In this document: positions 16,559 to 26,424 of the stretch, in pieces | Position numbering within the stretch: the stretch's first letter is position 1 | How the letters are laid out: each line of letters begins with the position of its first letter | From: Micavibrio sp. UBA6147 | GTDB lineage: Bacteria; Pseudomonadota; Alphaproteobacteria; Micavibrionales; UBA1664 | DNA length: 64,000 nt | NCBI GenBank assembly: GCA_002423185.1 | Contig: DIUX01000004.1 | Coordinates: 1-64,000, forward strand | Reading direction: 5' to 3' | Notes under the pieces: generated by a model | Database searches by the model: none | Told to the model about the DNA's origin: nothing | What the model saw: the letters and a program-made list of their open reading frames with translations, nothing else | Made by a program: the position numbers and the translations under genes

Positions 16559-17653
16559 ATGGCATCCATCGAAAAACGTACCGCCGATGATGGCAGCATC
16601 GCATACCGCGTTAAAATAAGACTGCGTGGTCACCCGACAGAGACCGGTACATTTGCACGTCTCACAGACGCGAAGATATGGGCGCAGCAGACAGAGGCTG
16701 CAATTCGGGAGGGGCGGCACTTCAAAACTTCAGAGGCCAAAAAACATACTCTGGCCGATGCGATTGATCGCTATCACAAAGAAGTCTTGGTTCATAAGAA
16801 GAGCAATACATTCAACCAAGTGCATTACCTCAAATACTGGCGTCAGGAGCTGGGTGCTTATCGCATGTTCGATGTAACCTCTGCCCTGATCGTTGAGAAG
16901 CGCAACGCCCTTGTAGGGCAGAAAAACAGCTATGGGCGCGAAATCGGCGCAACAACGGCTAACCGCTACACTCAGGCGCTGGGGCACGTTTTCACGATAG
17001 CTATGAATGAATGGGAATGGGTGGAAACAAATCCTGTTCGCAAAGTCTCTAAATACAAGGAATCCAGAGGGCGCGTGCGGTTTCTGGATGATGAGGAGCG
17101 CCAGCGTCTGCTGCAAGCCTGCCGCGAGAGCGATAACCCCCACCTGTATAAAATTGTTGTACTAGCGCTTAGTACCGGAGCAAGGAAGATGGAAGTTATT
17201 GGTCTGAAGTGGCAGGACATTGACTTTGAACGCAAGTTGATCGTATTGCATGAAACTAAGAATGGCGAGCGCCGCGTCCTGCCGCTGCAAGGTTACGCGC
17301 TTTCGCTTATGCAGGAGCACGCAAAGGTCAAAACGCTAGGCTGTGAATACGTTTTCCCTAGTAGCAAAGTGACCCGCGATAAAGCCACTGGAAAGATACT
17401 TTGCCAACCCATCGATATTCGCACCGCTTGGGAAAATGCCCTGACCAAAGCGAAGATTGAGGATTTCAGATTCCATGACCTACGCCATTCGGCTGCATCA
17501 TATCTGGCCATGAACGGTGCAAGCCTTGCTGAGATTGCCGAAGTCCTAGGGCATAAAACGCTTCAGATGGTCAAACGTTACGCACATCTGTCAGAAGCAC
17601 ATACCTCTACCGTCGTGGCCAGTATGAACCAGAAGATCTTTGGCAATGTCTAA
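16559..17653 (+). CDS. int: Tyrosine-type site-specific integrase
   Basis: 364-residue recombinase that inserts and excises the island at tRNA-fMet. N-terminal DUF4102-free arm-binding/SAM-like part (residues 1-170), then the catalytic domain with Arg209 (STGARKMEVIGL), His306-x-x-Arg309 (FHDLRHSAASYL), a GH pair in LAEIAEVLGHKTLQ, and the nucleophile Tyr341 (VKRYAHLSEAH). All five positions look intact. The next gene overlaps its end by 14 bases. ATG 16,559 follows an AGAGGG site. Confidence 0.95.
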   Translation: MASIEKRTADDGSIAYRVKIRLRGHPTETGTFARLTDAKIWAQQTEAAIREGRHFKTSEAKKHTLADAIDRYHKEVLVHKKSNTFNQVHYLKYWRQELGAYRMFDVTSALIVEKRNALVGQKNSYGREIGATTANRYTQALGHVFTIAMNEWEWVETNPVRKVSKYKESRGRVRFLDDEERQRLLQACRESDNPHLYKIVVLALSTGARKMEVIGLKWQDIDFERKLIVLHETKNGERRVLPLQGYALSLMQEHAKVKTLGCEYVFPSSKVTRDKATGKILCQPIDIRTAWENALTKAKIEDFRFHDLRHSAASYLAMNGASLAEIAEVLGHKTLQMVKRYAHLSEAHTSTVVASMNQKIFGNV

Positions 17654-18263
17654 GAAGCAAAAAATAGAAGATCATATTCCTGATGAGCAAATGGAGATAT
17701 GCCATGAAGAGTTCATTGGGCAATACAGACGTAAATACGAATATTGGGTGCAAAAAAGGCGCAAAGATACTCCGCCTGAGCTCTTTCATTTATACGCTTT
17801 AAAACATTTATGCGAGTATGCAGGAATGAAGGGGCTTGATGCCGAGTGGATTCATCGTGCTTTTGCCAATGAAACGGCACCCAAGAGAAAAACAGTCCTG
17901 AAAAACTATTATTTGGGCGGATTTGTTGCTGCACTAGTAGAATGTGAATGCAATATAAATCAGGCTTGTGCGGAAACGGCGCATTGGCTTAAATGCTCTC
18001 CCACTACTGTCGAGAACGCACATAATAATCACATGAAACTTCAGAGTGGGTATTCACCGCTGGAATTTTCTATTTTGCTAACCCGTGAGAAATTCAAGAT
18101 CGCGAGCGCCTTTATTAATAGTGTTCCCTACCCCTTTCCTGAAGGCAAGCAAGGCAATAAAATTGCAGAAGATGCGTATAAAAGGCTGGCAGAGAAGATC
18201 CAGCAATATGGTTATAGCGAAGAGCCGGCCCTTGAATTCCTTACCCAAAAATTTTCCGGGTAG
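17640..18263 (+). CDS. Hypothetical island protein downstream of integrase
   Basis: 207 residues, not recognised. Soluble and helical, with several Cys in LVECECNINQACAETAHWLKC and a possible HTH-like stretch after it (SPTTVENAHNNHMKL). The gene overlaps the integrase by 14 bases, so it is translated from the same message. The first Met codons are at 17,640 and 17,646. It may regulate or accompany integration, but nothing in the sequence proves this. Confidence 0.7.
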   Translation: MAMSKKQKIEDHIPDEQMEICHEEFIGQYRRKYEYWVQKRRKDTPPELFHLYALKHLCEYAGMKGLDAEWIHRAFANETAPKRKTVLKNYYLGGFVAALVECECNINQACAETAHWLKCSPTTVENAHNNHMKLQSGYSPLEFSILLTREKFKIASAFINSVPYPFPEGKQGNKIAEDAYKRLAEKIQQYGYSEEPALEFLTQKFSG

Positions 18264-18341
18264 CTATTTTTCTCGAAATCAAACTCATTAGTCCGCACTA
18301 TTGCTCCGTAACGTTCGGTGATAACCAACAGGAGACAATAG

Positions 18342-18548
18342 ATGAGCACCCAAAACGATAATCGCCTGATCCCTTTGACAGAGTGGAATAAGCACCATTC
18401 TTGGCCACCTCAAGGAGGACTGCGCCACCTCGTCTTCCATGAGAGCACTAATGGCTTCAAGGATGCGTTCGTGCGCGTAGGTCGGCGTGTTCTGATTGAT
18501 GAAAAAAAGTTCTTCGACTGCGTTATGAAGCAGAACCGGCAACAATAG
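18342..18548 (+). CDS. AlpA/excisionase-type small DNA-binding protein
   Basis: 68 residues with the pattern of small winged-helix excisionase-like proteins: RLIPLTEWNKHHSWPPQGGL then FVRVGRRVLIDEKKFFD. Such proteins sit in integrative elements before replication genes and control excision or transcription. A clear AGGAG precedes ATG 18,342. Confidence 0.75.
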   Translation: MSTQNDNRLIPLTEWNKHHSWPPQGGLRHLVFHESTNGFKDAFVRVGRRVLIDEKKFFDCVMKQNRQQ

Positions 18549-18588
18549 CCATAATTATTCATTTTAGTATTGTGGAGCTTCATATTAA

Positions 18589-21117
18589 ATGTCGAACATA
18601 GTCAACAACCAAGATAACCTCCGTCATATCCAGCCAGAACAGGCGCGGTATTACATTCAGCAACTCTTTTCCAATGTCATAGATTACGATCTGTCATGGA
18701 TGGCGGAGGTGCGTAAGGTCGGCAAATACAAAATGCTTAACGGCACCACGGAGCCATGCGAACAGGTCAGCACCGCGCAGCTTCTGATGTTCGATCATAA
18801 TGATCCCATCCCTGGGCTGGCAGACTGGGTTGCTCAGCGCGTTATAGATGCCGCCCCCATCGGTGTTGGTGCATTCATGGCACCGGCATTGTTGAATGAC
18901 CGTCGTGCCACAGAGCAAAGCGTCAGGCGCTTGGTCAGCGTGTGTGCTGACTTCGACACCGGCAATCCTGAAGCCAAGCTGGAAGAGCTGATAAAGCGCC
19001 TGGGCGGTGTCCGCCCCACCATTATCGCCAGATCGGGCGGTATTACGGAAGAGGGATATTATAAGCTGCACGCGCATTATCGGCTGGATGAGCCGTGTGA
19101 TGAGCCGTGGAAGGTGGCATATGTCCGTGAGCAAATAGCCAAGATGTTCGGCGCGGACACTTCGTTCAAGCGCATTCCGCAGATTATACGCCTTCCTGGG
19201 TCGCTGTATGATAAAGATTTAGAGCGCGGGCGCATTACGATGGTCGATATTATCGAGGCCAACGAGCGCAGCGAGTTGAGCTTGGGTAGCTATGAAGAGA
19301 ATCTGCAGCTCGATTATAAAAACATTTCTGAGGATTCGCTATTCAACCGCACGTCCACAAAGAGCAAAGAGGAGCGGCAAGAGCGCAAGCACAATCTGCA
19401 AACGCAAGAGATTCATTCAGGCGGCACGGAAGAGACGCGCTTCGGCCGGTTTAGCGAATATGCAGGGCACCAGATCAGGCAGGCACGCTTTGGCCATCAG
19501 ACTGAGGATGAAGCGCAACAGTCGGTTCATCTTTGGGTGCAGGACAAAATGGTGCCGGCATGGGATCAGGGGCGCGTAGATGCAGAGTTTCGCGCCTTAT
19601 TGCAGCGAGACAAAGTTAATCATGCCGATGCTTGGGCGGAGCTGACGAAGCCCCCGATCACGCTTACATCGCCCACGCCTTTTAATGCAAGCGCAATGCC
19701 GGCTGCTGATCCGGCGCAGTATGGCATAGGGTCGCCATTCGTGCAGCCGGATGTGGTGCAATCAACACCGATGAGTGTATACCGCGCACGCGTGCTATAT
19801 TCCGGCGAGGCGCCAAAGGAGCGCCACCTTGTTGAGAATTTTATTGTGCATGGCGGCGTTTCCGCGCTGGTTGCGGCTGGCGGGGTGGGTAAGACGTTCT
19901 TGACGCTCGACCTTGCTATGAGGTGCGCAGCTGGGCCTTGTATGCTTAATGGACGGAGTAACTCTTTTCTTGGTTTCCCCATATTGGAGCGTATGAATGT
20001 TGTTGTCCTGACGGTCGAGGACGGGCAGCACGACATCCACAGGCGCTTACAGGCCATTGATTCGGATGGATCGCTACGCGAGGCTACAGGGGATCGGTGC
20101 GCCATTATCCCTGTTCGCGAGGCGCTCATGGATGGTCTGACGCTTGTGGGCAAGGACACGCAGGGCAATTACACGGCATCAGCTGCATGGCGCAGCGTTA
20201 TCGACATGATTCAGGAGTACATAACAGATCCGACTATCAGCATAGATCCAGAGGATCCACTACTGGTCGTGATCGACACCTATTCAGCAACGCACCACGG
20301 CGATGAAAACAATGCCGTTGCGGTCAACGAGTGGTTCCGCGCAGCTGGCTTGCTGAAGAAGCTCGATGCCAGCCTTTTAATGACGCACCATACGCGAAAG
20401 AGCGATCCCAAGGCGGAGATAAAGACGGTCGAGGATATGCTGGCAGCGGTGCGCGGCAGCACGGCCTACATCAACAGCTGCAGGTTTGTGGTGGGCGTCT
20501 GGCGGATGCCTAACGGCGATGCGATCCTGAAAGAAATGCCAGGGCGAGAGCCAGGGCAGATTTTGTTTAATATGGGAATACTGAAAAACAACACCGGTAT
20601 TAGTTGGGCGGAGCGCAGCAATCCGAAATTCCAGGATCCATTGTTGACGCTGAAGCGCCTTGGCGATGGCAGGCTGGTCTATGATGATATTATCCATAGT
20701 AAGCGTCTGGAGCTGGGTGAAGGCAAGAAGGAGCGCATAGCGGCGGCTGAGGCGCAGATGCGTGCCGCGATCAAGCATGTCGTCCGTATCAGCTCGGAAG
20801 AAGGATATCCCCTCTCAGCGAAGCAGCTGGAGCGAGAAAAGGGCATTCTGCCTGACATTGGCGGTGCAACCTTCAGTCAAAAAAGAATTAAGGAAATGAT
20901 TGAAGAGATGGTCAATGTCGAGGGTTCACTGGTTAGTGTCGCTGGCGTGGTTCCCCGTGGTGAGGTTCTGGATGTTCCAGAAGGCGCGTTTGCATCTGGC
21001 GTGCAAAATGGGCGCGTGCCAGTGCGTAAAAAGTTCACTTGGGCGCATTGGAAATACGACGATGAAAACGAATGCTACAATCTGATACCAAATTCGCAAG
21101 GCGCAATGGACTTCTAA
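18589..21117 (+). CDS. Primase / RepA-type AAA ATPase, replication protein
   Basis: 842 residues. The N-terminal half resembles RepB-type primase domains (SVCADFDTGNPEAKLEELIK, PTIIARSGGITEEGYYKLHAHY, FKRIPQIIRLPGSLYDKD). The middle is a RecA-like hexameric ATPase of the RepA type: Walker A AAGGVGKTFLTLDLA (about 429-443), Walker B-like LLVVIDTYSATHHGDEN, then LLMTHHTRKSD and VRGSTAYINSCRFVVGVWRM. The C-terminal ~150 residues look like a winged-helix region. It probably primes or unwinds DNA for replication of the excised element. The whole is typical of phage-satellite and ICE replication modules. Confidence 0.85.
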   Translation: MSNIVNNQDNLRHIQPEQARYYIQQLFSNVIDYDLSWMAEVRKVGKYKMLNGTTEPCEQVSTAQLLMFDHNDPIPGLADWVAQRVIDAAPIGVGAFMAPALLNDRRATEQSVRRLVSVCADFDTGNPEAKLEELIKRLGGVRPTIIARSGGITEEGYYKLHAHYRLDEPCDEPWKVAYVREQIAKMFGADTSFKRIPQIIRLPGSLYDKDLERGRITMVDIIEANERSELSLGSYEENLQLDYKNISEDSLFNRTSTKSKEERQERKHNLQTQEIHSGGTEETRFGRFSEYAGHQIRQARFGHQTEDEAQQSVHLWVQDKMVPAWDQGRVDAEFRALLQRDKVNHADAWAELTKPPITLTSPTPFNASAMPAADPAQYGIGSPFVQPDVVQSTPMSVYRARVLYSGEAPKERHLVENFIVHGGVSALVAAGGVGKTFLTLDLAMRCAAGPCMLNGRSNSFLGFPILERMNVVVLTVEDGQHDIHRRLQAIDSDGSLREATGDRCAIIPVREALMDGLTLVGKDTQGNYTASAAWRSVIDMIQEYITDPTISIDPEDPLLVVIDTYSATHHGDENNAVAVNEWFRAAGLLKKLDASLLMTHHTRKSDPKAEIKTVEDMLAAVRGSTAYINSCRFVVGVWRMPNGDAILKEMPGREPGQILFNMGILKNNTGISWAERSNPKFQDPLLTLKRLGDGRLVYDDIIHSKRLELGEGKKERIAAAEAQMRAAIKHVVRISSEEGYPLSAKQLEREKGILPDIGGATFSQKRIKEMIEEMVNVEGSLVSVAGVVPRGEVLDVPEGAFASGVQNGRVPVRKKFTWAHWKYDDENECYNLIPNSQGAMDF

Positions 21118-21456
21118 AATATATCACCAAATCGTTTCACACTCGTGTTTCATTTTCGCAGCGATGTTTTTAGTGGCATCCATTCACTTTTTCGTGACGA
21201 TGAATGCCCCTAAATATGGGGTTTTGCGATTCGTTTTTGTAAAAACGGTCGCGCCATTAAATTATTAAATCAGTTCAATGGTTTATTGGTTCAATGGCGC
21301 AAAGGCGCAAAGGCGCTATACGAAGTATATATATAATTGCGTCACTAACCGTCCTTGTGGTGGTGCTGGTGCCTCCTTGGGGGTGGGCTGCGCCCCCCCG
21401 CCCCCTAAGGGGGGCTTCCCAAGTCACCACCGCCCACACAGGACATTGCGGAAATC
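21118..21456. other. Structured non-coding region, possible origin of the element
   Basis: No gene. In order: a short hairpin CCCCTAAATATGGGG followed by TTTT (21,208-21,226), a likely terminator for the replication gene; a tandem repeat of GGCGCAAA (21,296-21,316); and a 73-base multi-stem element (21,359-21,431) with GGTGGTG/CACCACC outside, CTTGGG/CCCAAG inside and a GCCCCC-TAA-GGGGGC hairpin. Placement right after a primase-ATPase gene makes an origin of replication a reasonable guess. Confidence 0.45.
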
Positions 21457-21702
21457 ATGAATTACAACCGCCTGAATTTAAGCCCCTCTGTTGGGAAATT
21501 AACGCATAGGTATGATGCCAGTCCCACGCCAACCGCGTATGCCCTGTATGTACTTACAAGCCCGCCTGACCTCAACCCAGTAGGCTTGATCAATCGCATC
21601 CTGAAAGTCGTCAAACTGCCGCAGGGCAACGAAGATAAGGGCATCCTTACCCCGCATATCAATAATCTTCAATGCTACCTAGCATGCATCATCGGCAAAT
21701 GA
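21457..21702 (+). CDS. Small hypothetical protein (weak)
   Basis: 81-residue reading frame, not recognised, with a proline-containing head and HINNLQCYLACIIGK end. No good ribosome site before ATG 21,457. It is listed because it follows the structured element and lacks a competing gene; it may not be real. Confidence 0.25.
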   Translation: MNYNRLNLSPSVGKLTHRYDASPTPTAYALYVLTSPPDLNPVGLINRILKVVKLPQGNEDKGILTPHINNLQCYLACIIGK

Positions 21703-21760
21703 GCATGGTATTATGCCTGATGATGATAAGGGAAGCTCTAGCTGATCCATTGTCAGCCCA

Positions 21761-22099
21761 TCAGCTTACGATTACGGCCAGAAGGCACGAAATAAACCCG
21801 ACACTTGTGCCCATGTATGTAACTTTTTCAATGAGATTTTGCTCTATAATTTTGGAAGAAAAGAATCCTGGCAGAATCGCTGAAATAATCAATGCAGGTA
21901 AAGCCAAGTACCAACTTGTCCAGAATGCAGCAGAAAAACCGAAGCCGAGCCATGAGAGAAGCGCTAGATTAGAAACTGACCGCAATAAAACCTCATTTTG
22001 AGTGGGCCTGATCTCATCGTTGCTTCTTGTCTTATATTCAATATGGCCAGCTGTCATAAGCATGAGCAGACCCAGTGCAAGAAAAATGAAGACAATCAC
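21761..22099 (-). CDS. Small membrane protein, GTG start
   Basis: 112 residues, not recognised. Three hydrophobic stretches: VFIFLALGLLMLMTAG at the start, SNLALLSWLGFGFSAAFWTS, and YLALPALIISAILPGFF, with a possible fourth at the end (SVGFISCLLAVIVS). I chose GTG 22,099, which overlaps the upstream lipoprotein gene's ATG-TGA stop by four bases and has GGAG eight bases before it. Probably translated with the lipoprotein. Confidence 0.6.
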   Translation of the reverse strand: MIVFIFLALGLLMLMTAGHIEYKTRSNDEIRPTQNEVLLRSVSNLALLSWLGFGFSAAFWTSWYLALPALIISAILPGFFSSKIIEQNLIEKVTYMGTSVGFISCLLAVIVS

Positions 22100-22383
22100 A
22101 TCAGATCTCCAATACGTCCGTACATGACGAGCTTGCCAGACATGAAGCAGGCATAATAACGGTCGGAATAGTCGCCTGGACGCCGATTCCAAAAGTCGCG
22201 CCACATTGAGTAATAGTAGCAGTCACCCTGGTCCTTGATGGCAGCTGAGCTGTCAGGCTCTCCCATTAATGTGCGCACCTGATCTTTGGTCATGCCCAGC
22301 TCAAGCTGGTTTGTCGTTGATCGTGGATTCGCGCAAGCTGAAAGCGCCAAAGCGGTAATCAAAATACAAGCATATGTTTTCAT
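22096..22383 (-). CDS. BamE/SmpA-like lipoprotein
   Basis: 95 residues. Signal peptide with lipobox LALSAC (Cys17 as the lipidated residue), then the BamE-like alpha/beta motif LELGMTKDQVRTLMGEPDSS and a two-strand end (DCYYYSMWRDF, YYACFMSGKLVMYGRI). BamE-like domains are used in outer-membrane assembly and in many phage and island lipoproteins. ATG 22,383 has AGGAAG in front. As island cargo with a membrane-protein partner it may alter the envelope or exclude phage; that is inference. Confidence 0.8.
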   Translation of the reverse strand: MKTYACILITALALSACANPRSTTNQLELGMTKDQVRTLMGEPDSSAAIKDQGDCYYYSMWRDFWNRRPGDYSDRYYACFMSGKLVMYGRIGDLM

Positions 22384-22954
22384 GTCACTTCCTTTCGTGT
22401 ACGGAAAACCACCAGAGCTGTCCTGCCCTGGTGGCTGGGTGTTTTCATCCGTATCAAGTGAAACGGCGCGATGCTTTTGGGCCTGCGCCTTGGACATGAC
22501 ATCGCCACCCAGCCCTGAGCTGAGTAGCGACACATTTCCGGCAGTGTCTTTTGCCGCACTTGATGGGGATGAAAGCCCCATGAAACAGGACTTACTGCTT
22601 CACACTGAGAACATTAAACAAATGATTTAAAATTCACAATGCAAATAAGCCAACCTTGTGCGCAACAAGATCATTTGTGAGTCCTATCAAGGGTTTGCAT
22701 ACCTTCTCAGAAGAGCGATTTTTTCGCATGCAAGGTTAAATCCTTTGGAAGTCAGGAGTACGCTTCAAAAAAGTGAATCTTTACAAGGCGAACGAAAAAT
22801 TTTGCGGTATGTAAGACACTCTAGGAGTCAGTTACGGGCCTACTTGAATCCGAGGCTTACAGACATTGCTGAATCCGAGCTTTTGCACCTTGTTAGATCC
22901 TTCAAATTCCTGTAATTTCCCTAGAATTCCAAAAGACGAATCAAAGGCTTGCGA
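22384..22954. other. Intergenic between island modules
   Basis: No certain gene in 570 bases. A GTG-initiated frame at 22,658-22,915 (+, 85 residues, Arg/Leu-rich, ending DIAESELLHLVRSFKFL) is the best candidate but has no recognisable family or good ribosome site. The promoter of the defence operon should lie within the last 100-200 bases. Confidence 0.4.
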
Positions 22955-23152
22955 ATGACCGATGATATTATGACCATCCGTGAGGTGGCGCTATTTCTGC
23001 GTATGGCCGAAAAGAGCCTCTACCGGTATGCGCTGGAGGGCAAAATCCCTGCGTTTAAGGTGGGGGGTGCTTGGCGCTTCAGGAAGTCGCAAATCGACAG
23101 CTGGATTTTAACCCAGGAGCGACGTGCCAGCCAAGAGCGGGGCGCGGCCTAG
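22955..23152 (+). CDS. Excisionase-family HTH protein, first gene of defence operon
   Basis: 65 residues with a MerR/excisionase-type helix-turn-helix: MTIREVALFLRMAEKSLYRY then ALEGKIPAFKVGGAWRFRKS and IDSWI. It is the standard short DNA-binding family used as excisionase or as a transcription regulator. ATG 22,955 is preferred to TTG 22,949. Its stop codon overlaps the GTG of the helicase gene by one base (TAGTG), so it is co-translated with the restriction genes and could set their expression level. Confidence 0.85.
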   Translation: MTDDIMTIREVALFLRMAEKSLYRYALEGKIPAFKVGGAWRFRKSQIDSWILTQERRASQERGAA

Positions 23153-26100
23153 TGAAAATCATCGATAACATAAACACGCTGCTTGGCGACGACCTGAAGG
23201 CTTCAATCAAATCGAGGGCTAAGGTTAAAATCGCCGCATCGTGCTTTTCGATATATGCCTATGAAGCGCTAAAGAACGAGCTGTCAAAAATTGAATCCCT
23301 AGAGTTTATCTTCACGGCCCCCACATTCGTCGCCAACGAAGTCACAGATAAAATCCGTAAAGAACGTCGTGAGTTTTTCATTCCCAAGGCGCACCGCGAA
23401 CACAGCCTATACGGTTCAGAATTTGAAATTCAGCTTCGCAATAAACTGACCCAACGTGCTATTGCCAGGGAATGCGCCAAATGGATGAGGGAAAAAGCCA
23501 AGTTTCGATCAAACAGAACAAAAGCCCCGATGCAGCAGTTTGTATGCGTTCAGGATGCCGAGCAGCCCCTGGCTTATGCGCCCCTGCATGGATTTACGGC
23601 GGTGGATTTAGGCTATCAACCTGGTGATGCTGTATCCAATTTGGTCAATCGCTTCGATGAAAGCGGACACACTGAAACTTATTTGAAACTCTTCGATCAA
23701 ATCTGGAACGACCCGTCCAAGCTCCAGGACGTCACGGATGCAATTTGCGACCATATTGAATCTGTTTACCAAGAGAGTTCGCCGGAGCGCATTTACTTCC
23801 TAATGCTCTACAACATTTTTAAAGAATTTCTCGAAGATATTAACGAAGACGTCCTGCCGAACGACCGTACCGGCTACCAAGATAGCCTGGTCTGGAAGAA
23901 GCTGTTTAATTACCAGCGTGATGCCGCCGTGGGGATTATCAACAAGCTCGAAACCTATAACGGCTGTATCCTGGCCGATAGTGTGGGCCTAGGTAAAACC
24001 TTCACCGCCCTTGCTGTCGTGAAATACTACGAGCTTCGTAACAAATCGGTGCTGGTGCTGTGCCCCAAGAAGCTCGCCGACAACTGGCTGAACTACAATA
24101 AGAACCTAAAAACCAATATCTTCGCCCAGGATCGCTTCGGCTATGACGTTCTTTGCCATACCGACCTATCCCGCAACTCCGGTGAATCCTATGGGATTCC
24201 GCTTAACCGAGTGAACTGGGGTAACTATGACCTGGTTGTGATTGATGAATCGCATAACTTCCGCAACAACGATGCCTTTAAAGATCGTGAGACGCGCTAT
24301 CAGAAACTGATGAACAAAGTCATTCGTCAGGGCGTAAAAACCAAGGTGTTGATGCTTTCCGCGACGCCTGTGAACAATCACTTTAGCGACCTGAAAAACC
24401 AGCTGGCGCTGGCTTATGAAGGCGAATCGGAAAATCTCAATGAGAAGCTAAAAACCAAGCGCAGTATTGAAGAAGTTTTTAGACGCGCTCAGTCCGCCTT
24501 TAACCAGTGGTCAAAATTACCGCCTGAAGAGCGTACAGCCCGCAACATTCTAAATGCCCTAGATTTCGACTTCTTTGAATTGCTGGATAGCGTAACGATT
24601 GCCCGCTCACGCAAACATATCGAGACGTTTTACGATACAAAAGAAATCGGCAAGTTCCCTGAACGCCGCAAGCCATTATCCTTCCGCTGCCCACTGACCA
24701 CACGCAGCGACGTGATGAGCCTGAATGGGATATTCGGCCAACTATCGCTATTGAAACTCGCTGTATATGCGCCTATTAGCTATATCCTGCCCAGCCGTTT
24801 GCGGAAATATGAAGAGATATATGATACCGAAGTATCAGGCGGTGGCGGCAAGCTAAAACAGATTGACCGTGAACGCAACCTTCAGGCACTGATGACCACA
24901 AACTTGTTAAAGCGCCTGGAAAGCTCTGTTGAATCCTTCCGCCTGACGCTGGGATCACTTGAAGCCAAGCTAAACAACACGCTTGGGACAATCTCAAAGT
25001 TTGAATCGGGCCAGAGCGTAAAAGTCTCAGACTTAACGGATGCTTTGGAAGGCCTGGAGGCTGAAGAGGACGATCTGTCCGTACTGGATAATTTCACCGT
25101 CGGCGGCAAGGTTCAGATTGATCTGGCGGATATGGACGTTGAACGATGGAAAAGTGACCTGAATAGCGACCTTCATCTGATCCAAGCGCTTCTCGCGTCC
25201 ATGCGTAAAATCACGCCTGAAGACGATGCCAAGCTCCAACATTTGAAGGCGCATATCGCTGAAAAAATTAAAAACCCGATCAACACGGGCAATACGAAGG
25301 TTTTAATTTTCACAGCCTTCGCGGATACCGCCAATTATCTCTACAAAAACCTCGCCATAGGGCCGCTAGAGAGTGGCGGCATTCACTTTGGCATGGTGAC
25401 GGGACAAGACACGCCGAAGTCCAGCCTCGGCATTGGGTATGACTTTCAATCATTGCTAACCATGTTCTCGCCGCGCTCGAAGGAAAAGGCTCTGGTCATG
25501 CCGGATGAGCCAGGAGAGATTGATATTCTTATTGGCACCGACTGTATTTCCGAAGGTCAAAACCTTCAGGATTGCGACTATTTGATCAACTATGACATTC
25601 ACTGGAACCCCGTGCGGATCATTCAGCGTTTTGGCCGGATCGACCGTATCGGCTCTCAAAATGAAAGCATTCAGCTGGTCAACTACTGGCCTGACATTAC
25701 CCTGGATGAATATATCAACCTGAAAGAGCGCGTCGAAAACCGTATGGTGATTGCCGACGTGACAGCAACCGGCGATGACAACGTACTGACCGCCAAGAGC
25801 AGCGATATTGCCTATCGCAAGGAACAGCTTCGCCGCCTTCAGGAAGAAGTGATCGAGCTGGAAGAGCTGAAAACCGGCGTGTCCATTACTGACCTCGGCC
25901 TGAACGACTTCCGTATGGATCTTCTGAACTACGTCAAAGAACACGGCGATTTAGAAGACGCGCCCAAGGGAATGCACGCGGTTGTTCCCGCCCAACCTGA
26001 CCTAGGACTAAAACCTGGCGTGATCTTCGCCTTGCGTAACCGCAATGATGGCGTGAACATCAACCAGCAAAACCGCCTGCATCCCTATTATCTGGTCTAT

Positions 26101-26424
26101 ATTGCCAAGGATGGGGAGATTATCGCCAACCATACTGAAGCAAAGAAACTCCTCGACCTGGTGCGTTCCAGCAGCAAGGGACACGCCGAACCGGTTACGG
26201 CTGTATGCCGCCTGTTCAACGAAGAAACCGATGATGGGCGCAACATGGGGCCGTATTCCGACCTTCTGAGCAGCGCCATTCGCTCGATGATCGACGTAAA
26301 GGAAGAAAAAGACCTCGATAGCCTCTTCAGCGGCGGCAAGACCACAGCCCTGCTGAACACCATCTCCGGCCTCGATGACTTCGAGCTTATTGCCTTCCTA
26401 GTGGTACAGGAGGCCAAAGCATGA
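23152..26424 (+). CDS. SNF2-type helicase with PLD-like N-terminal region
   Basis: 1091 residues, GTG start overlapping the HTH stop. Residues 1-190 look like a phospholipase-D-type region (LKASIKSRAKVKIAASCFSI, LEFIFTAPTFV), but no HxK catalytic motif is visible, so it may only bind DNA. Helicase motifs follow: Walker A DSVGLGKT (about 275), DESH (about 365), SATPVNNH (about 402), a coiled-coil insertion around 600-690, and motif VI IQRFGRIDRIG (about 824). An SF2 translocase of this class next to DUF4391 and type III genes is a recurrent arrangement. It probably moves on or remodels foreign DNA for the nucleases of the operon. Confidence 0.88.
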   Translation: MKIIDNINTLLGDDLKASIKSRAKVKIAASCFSIYAYEALKNELSKIESLEFIFTAPTFVANEVTDKIRKERREFFIPKAHREHSLYGSEFEIQLRNKLTQRAIARECAKWMREKAKFRSNRTKAPMQQFVCVQDAEQPLAYAPLHGFTAVDLGYQPGDAVSNLVNRFDESGHTETYLKLFDQIWNDPSKLQDVTDAICDHIESVYQESSPERIYFLMLYNIFKEFLEDINEDVLPNDRTGYQDSLVWKKLFNYQRDAAVGIINKLETYNGCILADSVGLGKTFTALAVVKYYELRNKSVLVLCPKKLADNWLNYNKNLKTNIFAQDRFGYDVLCHTDLSRNSGESYGIPLNRVNWGNYDLVVIDESHNFRNNDAFKDRETRYQKLMNKVIRQGVKTKVLMLSATPVNNHFSDLKNQLALAYEGESENLNEKLKTKRSIEEVFRRAQSAFNQWSKLPPEERTARNILNALDFDFFELLDSVTIARSRKHIETFYDTKEIGKFPERRKPLSFRCPLTTRSDVMSLNGIFGQLSLLKLAVYAPISYILPSRLRKYEEIYDTEVSGGGGKLKQIDRERNLQALMTTNLLKRLESSVESFRLTLGSLEAKLNNTLGTISKFESGQSVKVSDLTDALEGLEAEEDDLSVLDNFTVGGKVQIDLADMDVERWKSDLNSDLHLIQALLASMRKITPEDDAKLQHLKAHIAEKIKNPINTGNTKVLIFTAFADTANYLYKNLAIGPLESGGIHFGMVTGQDTPKSSLGIGYDFQSLLTMFSPRSKEKALVMPDEPGEIDILIGTDCISEGQNLQDCDYLINYDIHWNPVRIIQRFGRIDRIGSQNESIQLVNYWPDITLDEYINLKERVENRMVIADVTATGDDNVLTAKSSDIAYRKEQLRRLQEEVIELEELKTGVSITDLGLNDFRMDLLNYVKEHGDLEDAPKGMHAVVPAQPDLGLKPGVIFALRNRNDGVNINQQNRLHPYYLVYIAKDGEIIANHTEAKKLLDLVRSSSKGHAEPVTAVCRLFNEETDDGRNMGPYSDLLSSAIRSMIDVKEEKDLDSLFSGGKTTALLNTISGLDDFELIAFLVVQEAKA

